This document shows, one piece after another, positions 42,018 through 50,738 of a DNA stretch of 64,000 bases. Location: positions 26,703 through 90,702 of the forward strand of contig JBEBYL010000011.1 in NCBI GenBank assembly GCA_040391135.1, in the 5' to 3' direction. Position 1 is the first letter of the stretch, and every line of letters begins with the position of its first letter. The DNA is from G025836975 sp040391135. Lineage in GTDB: Bacteria; Pseudomonadota; Gammaproteobacteria; Burkholderiales; Burkholderiaceae_B. The notes beneath the pieces were generated by a model, which saw nothing but the letters and a program-made list of their open reading frames with translations, was not told the DNA's origin and did no database searches. A program made the translations under genes and the position numbers.

Positions 42018-43256
42018 ATGGGGACACCGACGCGTTTCAGCCCGACGTTCAAACGACTGGTCTGGTCAAATCTGCTGGCTCAGGCGGCCGAACAAATCGG
42101 GCTTGCGACGGCGCCGCTATTGGCGGTCTTTCTTTTTAGCGCAAGCACCAGCCAAACAGCGGCGCTGCAGATGGTGCAGACCCTGCCGTTCTTATTGCTG
42201 GCGATTCCCGCGGGCCTGTTGGCGGATCGCTCTTCTCGCAAGACCGTGCTTGCCTTCGCGGAAGGGCTGCGGGCGTTTTCCTTTGGTTTGATTCTTTTAT
42301 TGCTTGCGCTGGAAAGCTTGACGCTTTCAACCCTGGCCTTGCTCGGTTTCATCGGTGCCATGGGCACCGTGGCATACAACGTAACTACGCCTGGCCTGGT
42401 GCCTCATCTGGTTGCAAGGCCTCTGCTTTCCATGGCAAACAGCCGGTTGGAACTTGCACGCAGCATCGCTTTTACGTCGGGCCCCGGTGTGGCGGGGTTG
42501 GTCTTCAGCTCTATGGGTGCATCCTTCCCTTACTGCCTTGCCCTGGTCTTTTCTCTTTCAGCCGTTAATCTCTTGCGCTCCCTGCCTTCCAATCCTATCG
42601 TGCCCCTGCATGGAAGACTATGGGCGCAACTGAGCGAAGGTATGTATTTCACACTCGCAAGCCCTCTTTTACGGCCAGTTCTGATAACCGCCGTCATCTT
42701 CAATATGTCGTGGTTCATGCTTCAAGCGGCGTTTGTCCCTTATGCGGCTGGACACCTGGAGCTATCCGCGTTTGAAGTGGGGATCACGATGGCCTGCTAT
42801 GGCCTTGGCATGATCGCGGGCGCGGTAGCGGCGCCATGGGCCGCCCGGCAATTCTCGTTTGGTTCGATGATTATTTCAGGACCGATCGGCGCCTTGCTTG
42901 GCGCGGGGGCAATCGCATATTCGATTTGGTATCCAAGCCTTGCTCTGGCGTGCGCCAGCTTTTTTCTTTTTGGAGCCGGGCCGATTCTTTGGACGATTTC
43001 AACGACAACCCTTCGGCAAGCGGTCACCCCGCCCGACCTGATCAGTCGCGTTTCCGCGGTAATCATGACGATGACCTATGGCGCCAGGCCGATTGGAGCC
43101 TCGATGGCAGCCATGATAGGAAGCATTTATCCTGCGGAATATTGCATACTCGCCGCGGCAATCGGCTTTATTGCGCAGCTTGCCGTCATAGTATGTTCGA
43201 ACGTCCCCAGGCTGGCCGGCATACCGGGGCCGGAGCCCCGGGCTTTGCCAGGCTAG
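42018..43256 (+). CDS. MFS transporter (EntS/DitE-like, 12 TM)
   Basis: A 412-residue membrane protein with about twelve hydrophobic segments. The N-terminal half (FKRLVWSNLLAQAAEQIGLATAPLLAVFLF, LLAIPAGLLADRSSRKTVLAFAEGLRAF) shows the MFS loop 2-3 motif D-R-x-x-R/K-K, and the pattern resembles enterobactin/drug exporters. No signal for a substrate. It appears less GC-rich than its neighbours and lies next to the palindromic element, consistent with horizontal acquisition. Its stop shares CTAG with the convergent livF. Confidence 0.82.
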   Translation: MGTPTRFSPTFKRLVWSNLLAQAAEQIGLATAPLLAVFLFSASTSQTAALQMVQTLPFLLLAIPAGLLADRSSRKTVLAFAEGLRAFSFGLILLLLALESLTLSTLALLGFIGAMGTVAYNVTTPGLVPHLVARPLLSMANSRLELARSIAFTSGPGVAGLVFSSMGASFPYCLALVFSLSAVNLLRSLPSNPIVPLHGRLWAQLSEGMYFTLASPLLRPVLITAVIFNMSWFMLQAAFVPYAAGHLELSAFEVGITMACYGLGMIAGAVAAPWAARQFSFGSMIISGPIGALLGAGAIAYSIWYPSLALACASFFLFGAGPILWTISTTTLRQAVTPPDLISRVSAVIMTMTYGARPIGASMAAMIGSIYPAEYCILAAAIGFIAQLAVIVCSNVPRLAGIPGPEPRALPG

Positions 43257-43954
43257 GCGCCCAGATAGGCTTTGCGGACTTCGTCGTTGACGAGCAGGTT
43301 GGCGCCGGTATCGGCCAGGACCACTTTGCCGGTTTCCAGCACGTAGCCGCGGTCGGCGACCTGCAAGGCCTTGTTGGCATTCTGCTCGACCAGGAAGACG
43401 GTGACGCCCTCTTCGCGTATGGTGCGGATGATCTCGAAGATTTGCGCGATGATCAGCGGCGCCAGTCCCAGCGTAGGCTCGTCGAGCAACAGCAAGGTGG
43501 GCTTGGTCATCAGGGCGCGCCCGATGGCCAGCATTTGCTGCTCGCCGCCCGACATTGTGCCGGCGCGCTGGTTGGCGCGTTCCCTTAGCCGGGGGAACAG
43601 GTCATAGACGTGATCCAGGCCTTCCTCGACTTCTTTCGCCTTCAGGAAGAACCCGCCCATTTTCAGGTTTTCCGCCACGGTCAGGTCGGGGAAGACTCGG
43701 CGGCCTTCGGGCGAGATGGCGATGCCGCGGCGCATGATGGTGTGCGTGTCGGCCTGGGTGATGTCTTCGCCCAGAAAGCTGATGGAGCCGCTGCTGGCGC
43801 GGGGAGACCCGCAGACCGTCATGAGCAGTGTGGTCTTGCCTGCGCCGTTGGCGCCGATCAGGGTGACGATCTCGCCTTTGTTGACCTCTACGGAAACATC
43901 GTTAAGCGCCTGGATGGCACCATAGTAGGTATGTATGTTTTGGAGCTTGAGCAC
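43253..43954 (-). CDS. livF: branched-chain amino acid ABC transporter ATP-binding protein LivF
   Basis: A 233-residue ATPase: Walker A GANGAGKTT, signature MSGGEQQMLAIGRALM and Walker B LLLDEPTLGLAPLI, then an H-loop in FLVEQNANKAL. LivF is the shorter of the two Liv ATPases. It starts with GTG overlapping the livG stop by one base, and ends the operon order livK-H-M-G-F. Probably energises import of leucine, isoleucine and valine, or of related amides and aromatic compounds. Confidence 0.93.
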   Translation of the reverse strand: MLKLQNIHTYYGAIQALNDVSVEVNKGEIVTLIGANGAGKTTLLMTVCGSPRASSGSISFLGEDITQADTHTIMRRGIAISPEGRRVFPDLTVAENLKMGGFFLKAKEVEEGLDHVYDLFPRLRERANQRAGTMSGGEQQMLAIGRALMTKPTLLLLDEPTLGLAPLIIAQIFEIIRTIREEGVTVFLVEQNANKALQVADRGYVLETGKVVLADTGANLLVNDEVRKAYLGA

Positions 43955-44721
43955 TATTCTTCCCCCAGATAAGCTTTGATGACACGAGGGTCGACGCGGA
44001 CATCGGCGGGCAGGCCGGTGGTGATGGGCTTGCCATGCTCCATGACGAGAATGCGGTCCGATACGCCCATGACCAGGCTCATATCGTGTTCGATGAGCAG
44101 AACGGCCACGCCGAATTCCCGGCGCAACTGATCGATAAGCTGCTGGAGATCGCGTTTTTCCTGGGGATTGAGCCCTGCGGCCGGTTCATCCAGCATCAGC
44201 AGGCGCGGTCGGGTGATCATGCAGCGGGCGATTTCCAGCCGGCGCTGATGGCCGTAGGCCAGATTGCCGGCCTCGCGGTTGGCAAATTGCCGTATGCCCA
44301 TGAAGTCGAGCCAGTCGACCGCGTTTTTTTGCGCTTCATGTTCAGAGCGGCGGTAGGACGGGACCTTGAACAGGCCCGGCAACAACCTGGTCTCGATGTG
44401 GGTGTGTTGCGCGACCAGCAGGTTTTCAAGGACGGTCAGGTTCTTGAACAGGCGCACGTTCTGGAAGGTGCGCACCAAGCCCTGCTGGGCCACCTTATGG
44501 CTGGGCATGCCATTGATTTTTTTTCCATCCATCAGGATGTCGCCCGTTGTGGGCTTGTAGAAACCGCCCACGCAATTGAACACCGTCGTCTTGCCGGCGC
44601 CGTTGGGCCCGATGATGGCGAAAACCTCGTCGCGCTTCACGTCGAACTCGACCTGATCCACCGCAAGCAAACCGCCAAACCTCATCGTAAGGCCAGATAC
44701 CTTCAGCAATACCTCGCTCAT
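43954..44721 (-). CDS. livG: branched-chain amino acid ABC transporter ATP-binding protein LivG
   Basis: A 255-residue ATPase: Walker A GPNGAGKTT, signature LAYGHQRRLEIARCMI, Walker B LLMLDEPAAGLNPQEK and the H-loop LLIEHDMSLVMGVSDRILVMEHG. The start at 44721 overlaps the livM stop by 4 bases. The apparent open frame that extends to 45165 is antisense-phase livM sequence and has no ATPase content. Confidence 0.93.
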   Translation of the reverse strand: MSEVLLKVSGLTMRFGGLLAVDQVEFDVKRDEVFAIIGPNGAGKTTVFNCVGGFYKPTTGDILMDGKKINGMPSHKVAQQGLVRTFQNVRLFKNLTVLENLLVAQHTHIETRLLPGLFKVPSYRRSEHEAQKNAVDWLDFMGIRQFANREAGNLAYGHQRRLEIARCMITRPRLLMLDEPAAGLNPQEKRDLQQLIDQLRREFGVAVLLIEHDMSLVMGVSDRILVMEHGKPITTGLPADVRVDPRVIKAYLGEE

Positions 44722-45944
44722 ACTTTCAACTCCACCTGCGGGCGCTTGACCGGCAGCAGGCCTTGCGGACGCCACATCATCATCAGCACCATCACCAATC
44801 CAAAAATCAACATGCGGTATTCCGCGAACTCGCGCGCTATCTCCGGTACCACGGTAAGCACGATGGCGGCCAGAATGACGCCCACCTGCGATCCCATCCC
44901 GCCCAGCACCACGATGGCCAGGATCAGCGCCGACTCCATGAAGGTGAAGGATTCGGGATTGACCAGACCCTGGCGCGCCGCGAAGAATGCGCCGCCGAAA
45001 CCCGCGAACATCGCGCCCATGGTGAAGGCCGACAGCTTGATGCGGGTGGGGTTCAGGCCCAGCGACCGGCAGGCGATCTCGTCTTCGCGCAGAGCCTCCC
45101 AGGCCCGGCCGATAGGCATGCGTATGACCCGGTTGGATACGAACAAGGTCAGCAAGGCCAGGCACAGCGCCATCAGGTACAGGTAGATGATGACGTCCTG
45201 GTTGTCGAAGTTCCAGCCCACCAGTTCGTGAAAGGTCGTCACGCCTTCAGGCGCGCGGCGCGCCATGGGAAAGCCCAGCACGGTCGGCTTGGGAATGCCG
45301 GAAATGCCGTCGGGCCCCCCGGTAAGGGAATACAGGTTGATCAGCAGCAGACGGATGATTTCGCCAAAGCCCAGCGTGACGATGGCCAGGTAGTCGCCCC
45401 GCAGCCGCAGCACCGGAAAGCCCAGCAGAAAGCCGAACAGCGCCGACATGGCGCCCGCGAAAGGCAGTGCCTCCCAGAAGCCCCAGCCCGCCCAGTGATA
45501 GAGCAAGGCATAGGTGTAGGCACCCACGGCGTAGAAGCCCACGAAGCCCAGATCGAGCAGGCCGGCAAAGCCCACGACAATGTTCAGGCCCAGCCCCAGC
45601 ATGATGTAGATGAGCACCAGCGTTGCAATGTCGACCTGTGCCCTGCCTGTGAAAAACGGCCATACCAATGCAATGGCGACCAGCAGAAAAATAAGGCCGC
45701 GCCGCACGGGTTCGGTCAGCACCGGCATCGCGCGGGCCTTTCCGCTGCGCTTGAATATGCGTGCCAGCAGCGGCCGTATCATCTGGAATGCGAATACGAT
45801 GGCCATGCCGGCCAGTATCATGTTCCATTCAGGTTTGAGATGGGTTTGCATGCCGCTGCGGACGATTTGCAAACCGAAGACTGGCGCAATGATGACCCCG
45901 GCCATGAAGGCCGCGATCAGCGCGTTCTTGACGTTGTTACCCAT
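44718..45944 (-). CDS. livM: branched-chain amino acid ABC transporter permease LivM
   Basis: A 408-residue membrane protein with about ten hydrophobic segments and the LivM motifs VGFAGLLDLGFVGFYAVGAYTYALL, FLLGFPVLRLRGDYLAIVTLGFGEIIRLLL and GRAWEALREDEIACRSLGLN (EAA-type loop contacting the ATPase). The N-terminal extension before the core is longer than in some homologues. Starts one base after livH ends (TAATG overlap). Confidence 0.93.
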   Translation of the reverse strand: MGNNVKNALIAAFMAGVIIAPVFGLQIVRSGMQTHLKPEWNMILAGMAIVFAFQMIRPLLARIFKRSGKARAMPVLTEPVRRGLIFLLVAIALVWPFFTGRAQVDIATLVLIYIMLGLGLNIVVGFAGLLDLGFVGFYAVGAYTYALLYHWAGWGFWEALPFAGAMSALFGFLLGFPVLRLRGDYLAIVTLGFGEIIRLLLINLYSLTGGPDGISGIPKPTVLGFPMARRAPEGVTTFHELVGWNFDNQDVIIYLYLMALCLALLTLFVSNRVIRMPIGRAWEALREDEIACRSLGLNPTRIKLSAFTMGAMFAGFGGAFFAARQGLVNPESFTFMESALILAIVVLGGMGSQVGVILAAIVLTVVPEIAREFAEYRMLIFGLVMVLMMMWRPQGLLPVKRPQVELKV

Positions 45945-46870
45945 TACACTTTTTCCACTTCGGGTTTACCCAGCAGGCCGGTCGGTCGGAACAGCAGGAT
46001 GAAGACCAGCAAGCCGAAGGCGACGATATCCTTGTACTGGGACGAGATATACGCGGCGGCGAAGGTTTCCGCCAGGCCCAGAAGCACGCCTCCGAGCATG
46101 GCGCCGGGAATGCTGCCGATACCGCCCAGGACGGCGGCGGTGAATGCCTTGATGCCGGCGATGAAGCCGATGAAGGGATTGAGCTTGCCGATAGCCAGTG
46201 CGATCAGGACCCCGCCCACGGCGGCCAGCATGGCGCCGATGATGAAGGTGAAGGAAATGATGCGGTTGGTATCGATGCCCAGCAAGTTCGCCATGCGCAG
46301 GTCTTGCGAGCATGCGCGCGAGGCGCGGCCGATGCGCGAATACTTGATGAACAGCGACAGCGCGATCATCAGCAGCACCGTGACGACGATGATCATTATG
46401 CGGGAATACGGCGCGGTGATGACAAAATCGGAACCCAGCTGGAACTGGACCGAGCCGGTGACGAGCGCCGGAACGGCCATGTCGCGCGCTCCCTGGCCGA
46501 TCGCCACCCAGTTCTGCAGGAAAATGGACATGCCGATGGCGGAGATAAGCGGCACCAGGCGCGGGCCGCCGCGCAGCGGCGCATAGGCGACTTTTTCGGT
46601 GGCATAGCCATACACGCCCGTAACCAGCACGGCGACGATCAGCATGACCAGAATAAGTATGGGTAGCGGCAAACCGCTGTTCACGCCGATGGCGGACAGG
46701 GTGACCAAACCGACGTACGCCCCAATCATATAGATTTCGCCGTGCGCGAAGTTGATCATGCCGATGATGCCATAGACCATTGTGTAGCCGATGGCGATAA
46801 GCGCATAGATGGCGCCCAGCGACAAGCCGTTGAACAGCTGTTGCGTAAGTTGGGGTATGAGTTCAGACAT
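45944..46870 (-). CDS. livH: branched-chain amino acid ABC transporter permease LivH
   Basis: A 308-residue permease with the family pattern FNGLSLGAIYALIAIGYTMVYGIIGMINFAHGE near the N-terminus, ACSQDLRMANLLGIDTNRII (EAA loop) and GGIGSIPGAMLGGVLLGLAE. About eight membrane segments. It forms the translocation path with LivM. Separated from livK by a 104-bp gap that contains a strong hairpin. Confidence 0.93.
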   Translation of the reverse strand: MSELIPQLTQQLFNGLSLGAIYALIAIGYTMVYGIIGMINFAHGEIYMIGAYVGLVTLSAIGVNSGLPLPILILVMLIVAVLVTGVYGYATEKVAYAPLRGGPRLVPLISAIGMSIFLQNWVAIGQGARDMAVPALVTGSVQFQLGSDFVITAPYSRIMIIVVTVLLMIALSLFIKYSRIGRASRACSQDLRMANLLGIDTNRIISFTFIIGAMLAAVGGVLIALAIGKLNPFIGFIAGIKAFTAAVLGGIGSIPGAMLGGVLLGLAETFAAAYISSQYKDIVAFGLLVFILLFRPTGLLGKPEVEKV

Positions 46871-46934
46871 AAAGCGGATATTCCGGAACGTCGGCCCGGG
46901 AAAGACGGCGAGCCAACCGAGGGAAGAAAAGAAA

Positions 46935-46961
46935 TGCTCCAGCCCTTGGCAGGCTGGAGCA
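46935..46961 (-). terminator. hairpin in the livK-livH gap (attenuator-like)
   Basis: A perfect 10-bp stem (TGCTCCAGCC at 46935-46944 and its complement at 46952-46961) with a 7-base loop. On the minus strand it is followed by the T-rich TTTCTTTTCTT. It could stop part of the transcripts after livK, giving more binding protein than permease. Confidence 0.6.
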
Positions 46962-46974
46962 TGCAGCGCTGCGT

Positions 46975-48096
46975 TTAGATTTTCAGCTGCTCAAGGTTGC
47001 CGGCCTTGTCCCATTTGAAGACGGCGAATTCGAATTCCTTCAGATCGCCCTTGGCGTCGTATTCGACCTTGCCGATGGATGTATTGAATGTATGGCTGTG
47101 CATGTAGTCGGCCACCTTGGCGGGATCTTCGCCCACGGCGTTGATGCTGTCCACCAGAATTTGCACGGCCGCATAGGCGGTCAGGGTAAAGGCGCCGTCC
47201 GGGCTGCGATTGGCCTTCTTGAAGTGCTCGAGCACTTTCTCGTTGCCGGGCAGCTTGGTGAAGTCGGAGGGCAGCGTAACCAGCAGGCCTTCGACGGCGG
47301 GGCCGGCGATGGCGACGAGGTCTTTATTGGCCACGCCTTCAGGACCCATGAATTGGGTCTTGAGACCTTGTTCACGCGCCTGGCGCAGCAACAAGCCCAG
47401 TTCGGCATGGTAGCCGCCGAAATAGATCAGGTCGGGGTTGAGCGACTTGAGCTTGGTGATGACTGCGGAATAATCGCTGTCGCCCACGTTGATGCCCTCG
47501 AACAGCGCCACTTTGGCGCCGCTCTTGGTCAGGTTGTCGCGCACTTGCGTGGCCACGCCCGAACCATAGGTCTGCTTGTCGTGCAGGATGGCGACCGTTT
47601 TGGGCTTGAGGTGCTTGATGATGTAGTTGGCGGCGAAAGGACCTTGCTGGTCGTCGCGGCCGATGGTGCGGAAGAAGAAATGAGGCTTGATGGTGTCGGT
47701 GACCAGCGGCGACGTGGCCCCCGGGGTGATGGCGACAATGCCTTCCTGTTCGTAGACGTTCACGGCGGGGACCGTCGTGCCCGAGCATGCATGCGCAACG
47801 GCGAACTTGGCGCCGGAATTGATGACGCGGTTGGCCGCCGGAACGGCTTGCTTGGGCTCGCAGCCGTCATCGATAAGCAGGGGTTCGAGCTTCTTGCCCT
47901 TGACGCCGCCCGCCGCATTGATGGCTTCGATGGCTGTCAGCGCGCCGGCCTGGATCTGGTCGCCGTATTGGGTGGCGGGGCCGGTCATGGGTTGGGGTAT
48001 GCCGATTTTGATGGTATCGGCGGCCAGTGCGCTGCCGGCGATGGCCATGGCGCCCAGGGCCATGACTAAAGGTGATACTCGTTTTAAGGACTTCAT
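46975..48096 (-). CDS. livK: branched-chain amino acid ABC transporter substrate-binding protein LivK
   Basis: A 373-residue periplasmic binding protein with a signal peptide (cleavage near ALA-ADT). The Leu/Ile/Val-binding family blocks are IGIPQPMTGPATQYGDQIQAGALTAIEAINAAGGVKG, IDDGCEPKQAVPAANRVI and VYEQEGIVAITPGATSP. Two cysteines (DGCEP and HACSG) suit the conserved disulfide. It heads the liv operon. A paralogue lies alone at 56490. Confidence 0.93.
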   Translation of the reverse strand: MKSLKRVSPLVMALGAMAIAGSALAADTIKIGIPQPMTGPATQYGDQIQAGALTAIEAINAAGGVKGKKLEPLLIDDGCEPKQAVPAANRVINSGAKFAVAHACSGTTVPAVNVYEQEGIVAITPGATSPLVTDTIKPHFFFRTIGRDDQQGPFAANYIIKHLKPKTVAILHDKQTYGSGVATQVRDNLTKSGAKVALFEGINVGDSDYSAVITKLKSLNPDLIYFGGYHAELGLLLRQAREQGLKTQFMGPEGVANKDLVAIAGPAVEGLLVTLPSDFTKLPGNEKVLEHFKKANRSPDGAFTLTAYAAVQILVDSINAVGEDPAKVADYMHSHTFNTSIGKVEYDAKGDLKEFEFAVFKWDKAGNLEQLKI

Positions 48097-48327
48097 GCCT
48101 GCAAATCTCCGGTTAAGCCTGCCGTATAAGCGAATTCATGTTACGAATTCACATGCTTTGTTACGGCAAGCCATGTTATTAGCTTCCGCCTGGAACGGCT
48201 AGCGTATTCTGACGATTCGCTGAGTGCATGTCACTACGGATAAGCCCTTACGGAATCGGATTTATTTCGACCGCAAAAAGGCGTATTTGGAGGCTTGCAG
48301 ATTCCGGGCCGTGCCCCACTTCCGATT

Positions 48328-49161
48328 TCAGTTGGCAAACTCGTTGGATAGCTCGGCGGCGCGGTCGCGCGCGGCCTGCATGGCCGACTGGACAATGGCC
48401 GGAAATTCTTTGCTGTAAAGAACATCCAGCGCGGCGGCTGTCGTGCCGCCCTTGGACGTCACCCGTTCGCGCAGCACGGCCAGGCTTTCGTGCGACAGCG
48501 CCGCCAATTGGGTTGCGCCGTTCAGGGTGGCCAGCGCCAGGGTGCGCGCCTGGTCGTCGCTAAGGCCTTGTTCGATGCCGCCCTGTATAAGTGATTCCAG
48601 GAACAGGAAGACGTAGGCCGGGCCGCTGCCCGACAAGGCGGTGACGGCGTCGATCTGGGCATCGCTTTCGACCCAGACCACTTCGCCCACGGCGCGCATG
48701 AGCTGCTGCGTCACGGTCTTGTCGTCTTCGGACACGCCGCTCAAGGCCATCAGGCCGCTGGCGCCCGAGCCGATCAGCGCCGGGGTGTTGGGCATGCAAC
48801 GCACCAGGCGGGTCCAGGGCTTGTCGGCCGTGCCCAGCCATTGGCTGATTGTTTCGGCGGAGATTCCCGCCGCAATGCTGATGACCAGCGTATCGTCCCG
48901 CAAGAAAGGCCGGCAGCTTTCGACAGCCGCCTTCAGGTATTGGGGCTTGACGGCAAAAATCCATACGCGGCGGCTGGCCAGCGTGGCGTCCGGCGCCGTG
49001 GCAACCGACACGCCCTGCTGCGACCATTTTTCAAGGACGGGAGTGGTGACATCGACGACGTGGACATCGTGGGCGCCGCAGCGCTTGCCGATCAGGCCGG
49101 CGGCCAGGGCGGTGGCCATATTGCCGCCGCCGATAAAGGCTATCGTAAGTTCTTGGGTCAT
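48328..49161 (-). CDS. proC: pyrroline-5-carboxylate reductase
   Basis: A 277-residue enzyme: AFIGGGNMATALAAGLIG (NADPH-binding), VRCMPNTPALIGSGASGLMAL and the C-terminal signature VTALSGSGPAYVFLFLESLIQGG...TSKGGTTAAALDVL. It performs the last step of proline synthesis in the cytoplasm. Start by length and family alignment; the ribosome site is weak. Divergent from ugpB across 166 bp. The 231-bp gap to livK contains no gene; it has two GAATTC repeats at 48132-48150 that could be regulatory. Confidence 0.95.
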   Translation of the reverse strand: MTQELTIAFIGGGNMATALAAGLIGKRCGAHDVHVVDVTTPVLEKWSQQGVSVATAPDATLASRRVWIFAVKPQYLKAAVESCRPFLRDDTLVISIAAGISAETISQWLGTADKPWTRLVRCMPNTPALIGSGASGLMALSGVSEDDKTVTQQLMRAVGEVVWVESDAQIDAVTALSGSGPAYVFLFLESLIQGGIEQGLSDDQARTLALATLNGATQLAALSHESLAVLRERVTSKGGTTAAALDVLYSKEFPAIVQSAMQAARDRAAELSNEFAN

Positions 49162-49247
49162 AAGGCCGACATTGTACGATTTTCGCGATCCGGACGCGGG
49201 TATATTTGCATTGACCTTCTTCGCGTATTGTCGTTACAGTCACGCCA

Positions 49248-49269
49248 ATGTCATAAACACGTCATAAGC
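49248..49269 (+). promoter_or_regulatory. candidate Pho box upstream of ugpB
   Basis: Two 11-base direct repeats ATGTCATAAAC and ACGTCATAAGC (9 of 11 identical) match the tandem CTGTCAT-A(T/A)A(T/A) half-sites bound by PhoB. They lie about 60 bp before the ugpB start. The E. coli ugp operon is a known member of the Pho regulon. Confidence 0.6.
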
Positions 49270-49327
49270 TTACAAACGAATTTCGGCGGACAACCCGGCC
49301 GGACAGGATTTTTCAGGAGAACATCTT

Positions 49328-50635
49328 ATGCGAGCAAAGCTTTTTGCATTATCACTGGCTGGCGTGATCGCCGGCATGGGCTCGGCCCATGCGGCCACCG
49401 ACATCAACTTCTGGCACTCCATGCAAGGCGCCCTGGGCGAGCGTGTGAACGGCCTGGTGAACGAATTCAATAAAAGCCAATCGGACTACGTGGTCCATGC
49501 CATCTACAAGGGCGCATACGGCGAATCCATGAATGCCGGCATCGCGGCCTTCCGTGCGGGCAACGCACCGGACATCCTGCAGGTGTTCGAAGTAGGCACC
49601 GCCACCATGATGTACGCCAAGGGCGCCATCCAGCCCATCCAGGAAATGTCCGAGAAAGCGGGCGATCCCATCAATCCGGCCGACTTCCTGGGCGCTGTCG
49701 CGGGCTACTATTCTTCGGCGGACGGCAAGCTGGTGTCCATGCCGTTCAACAGCTCCACGCCTGTCTTCTACTACAACAAGGACGCCTTCAAGAAAGCCGG
49801 GCTCGATCCCGAGCATCCGCCGAAAACCTGGAAGGAAGTCGCCGAAGCGGGCAAGAAGCTGCGCGCCGCAGGCATGGAATGCGGCTACACCACCTCCTGG
49901 CCTTCGTGGATCCAGTTGGAAACCTTCGGTGCCTGGCATAACACGCCCTACGCATCCAAGGACAACGGCTTCGGCGGACTGGATGCGCGGCTTGAAATCA
50001 ACAAGCCCCTGTTCGTGCGCCACATGACTTTCCTTGCCGACATGTCCAAGGAAGGCACATTCACCTACGGCGGCCGCGGCGACGCCCCCAATGCCCTGTT
50101 CACCTCCGGCAAATGCGGCATGTTCACCGGCTCCAGCGGCAACCGCGCCAACATCATCAAGACAGGCGGATTCGAGTTCGGCACCTCCAGCCTGCCCTAC
50201 TACGATGATGTCAAGGGCGCTCCGCAAAACACCATCATCGGCGGTGCATCGCTGTGGGTGTTCGCCAAGAAAAGCCCCGAAATCTACAAGGGCGTGACCA
50301 AGTTCTTCAAGTTCATCTCCAGCCCCGAGAAGGCCGCCGAATGGCACCAGGGCACAGGCTATGTGCCGGTGACCAAGGCTGGTTTCGAACTGACGAAGAA
50401 AGAAGGCTTCTACGACAAGAACCCCGGCACCGATGTCGCCGTCAAGCAGCTGGACGCCACTACAACGGAAAATTCGCGCGGCATCCGCCTGGGCTATCTG
50501 CCGCAGATCCGCGACATCGAAGACGGCGAAATGGAACAGATCTTCGCGGGCAAAGTTACTCCCGAAGCCGGCCTGGCCAATATGGTCAAGCGCGGCAACG
50601 AGCTGCTTGAGCGTTTCGAGAAAAGCGTCAAATAA
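49328..50635 (+). CDS. ugpB: sn-glycerol-3-phosphate ABC transporter substrate-binding protein UgpB
   Basis: A 435-residue periplasmic binding protein: signal peptide (cleavage near AHA-ATD), then DINFWHSMQGALGERVNGLVNEFNKSQSDYVVHAIYKGAYGESMNAGIAAFR, AMECGYTTSWPSWIQLETFGAWHN and GGRGDAPNALFTSGKCGMFTGSSGNRANI, the UgpB/MalE-like blocks. It binds glycerol-3-phosphate or its diesters. AGGAGA precedes the ATG. Located upstream of ugpA, E and C, and preceded by a Pho-box-like repeat. Confidence 0.94.
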   Translation: MRAKLFALSLAGVIAGMGSAHAATDINFWHSMQGALGERVNGLVNEFNKSQSDYVVHAIYKGAYGESMNAGIAAFRAGNAPDILQVFEVGTATMMYAKGAIQPIQEMSEKAGDPINPADFLGAVAGYYSSADGKLVSMPFNSSTPVFYYNKDAFKKAGLDPEHPPKTWKEVAEAGKKLRAAGMECGYTTSWPSWIQLETFGAWHNTPYASKDNGFGGLDARLEINKPLFVRHMTFLADMSKEGTFTYGGRGDAPNALFTSGKCGMFTGSSGNRANIIKTGGFEFGTSSLPYYDDVKGAPQNTIIGGASLWVFAKKSPEIYKGVTKFFKFISSPEKAAEWHQGTGYVPVTKAGFELTKKEGFYDKNPGTDVAVKQLDATTTENSRGIRLGYLPQIRDIEDGEMEQIFAGKVTPEAGLANMVKRGNELLERFEKSVK

Positions 50636-50656
50636 GACCTTGGACTAAAATCGCGG

Positions 50657-50698
50657 CCGTGGGACATGACCGTATTCCGGTCATTTCCCGCGGTTTTT
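50657..50698 (+). terminator. hairpin plus T-run in the ugpB-ugpA gap (attenuator-like)
   Basis: A 16-bp stem with two mismatches (50657-50672 and 50678-50693), 5-base loop, directly followed by TTTTT. It sits 22 bp after the ugpB stop and 40 bp before ugpA, so it can end part of the transcripts after the binding-protein gene. Confidence 0.7.
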
Positions 50699-50738
50699 CG
50701 CTTATGCGACAATAGCGCCTTTTTTTGCCGGCTTCCAT

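Noticed and set aside
44763..46586. 607-codon plus-strand frame opposite livM and livH
   Set aside because: Antisense shadow: His/Gln-rich without domains and without a ribosome site, while both permease genes are certain.
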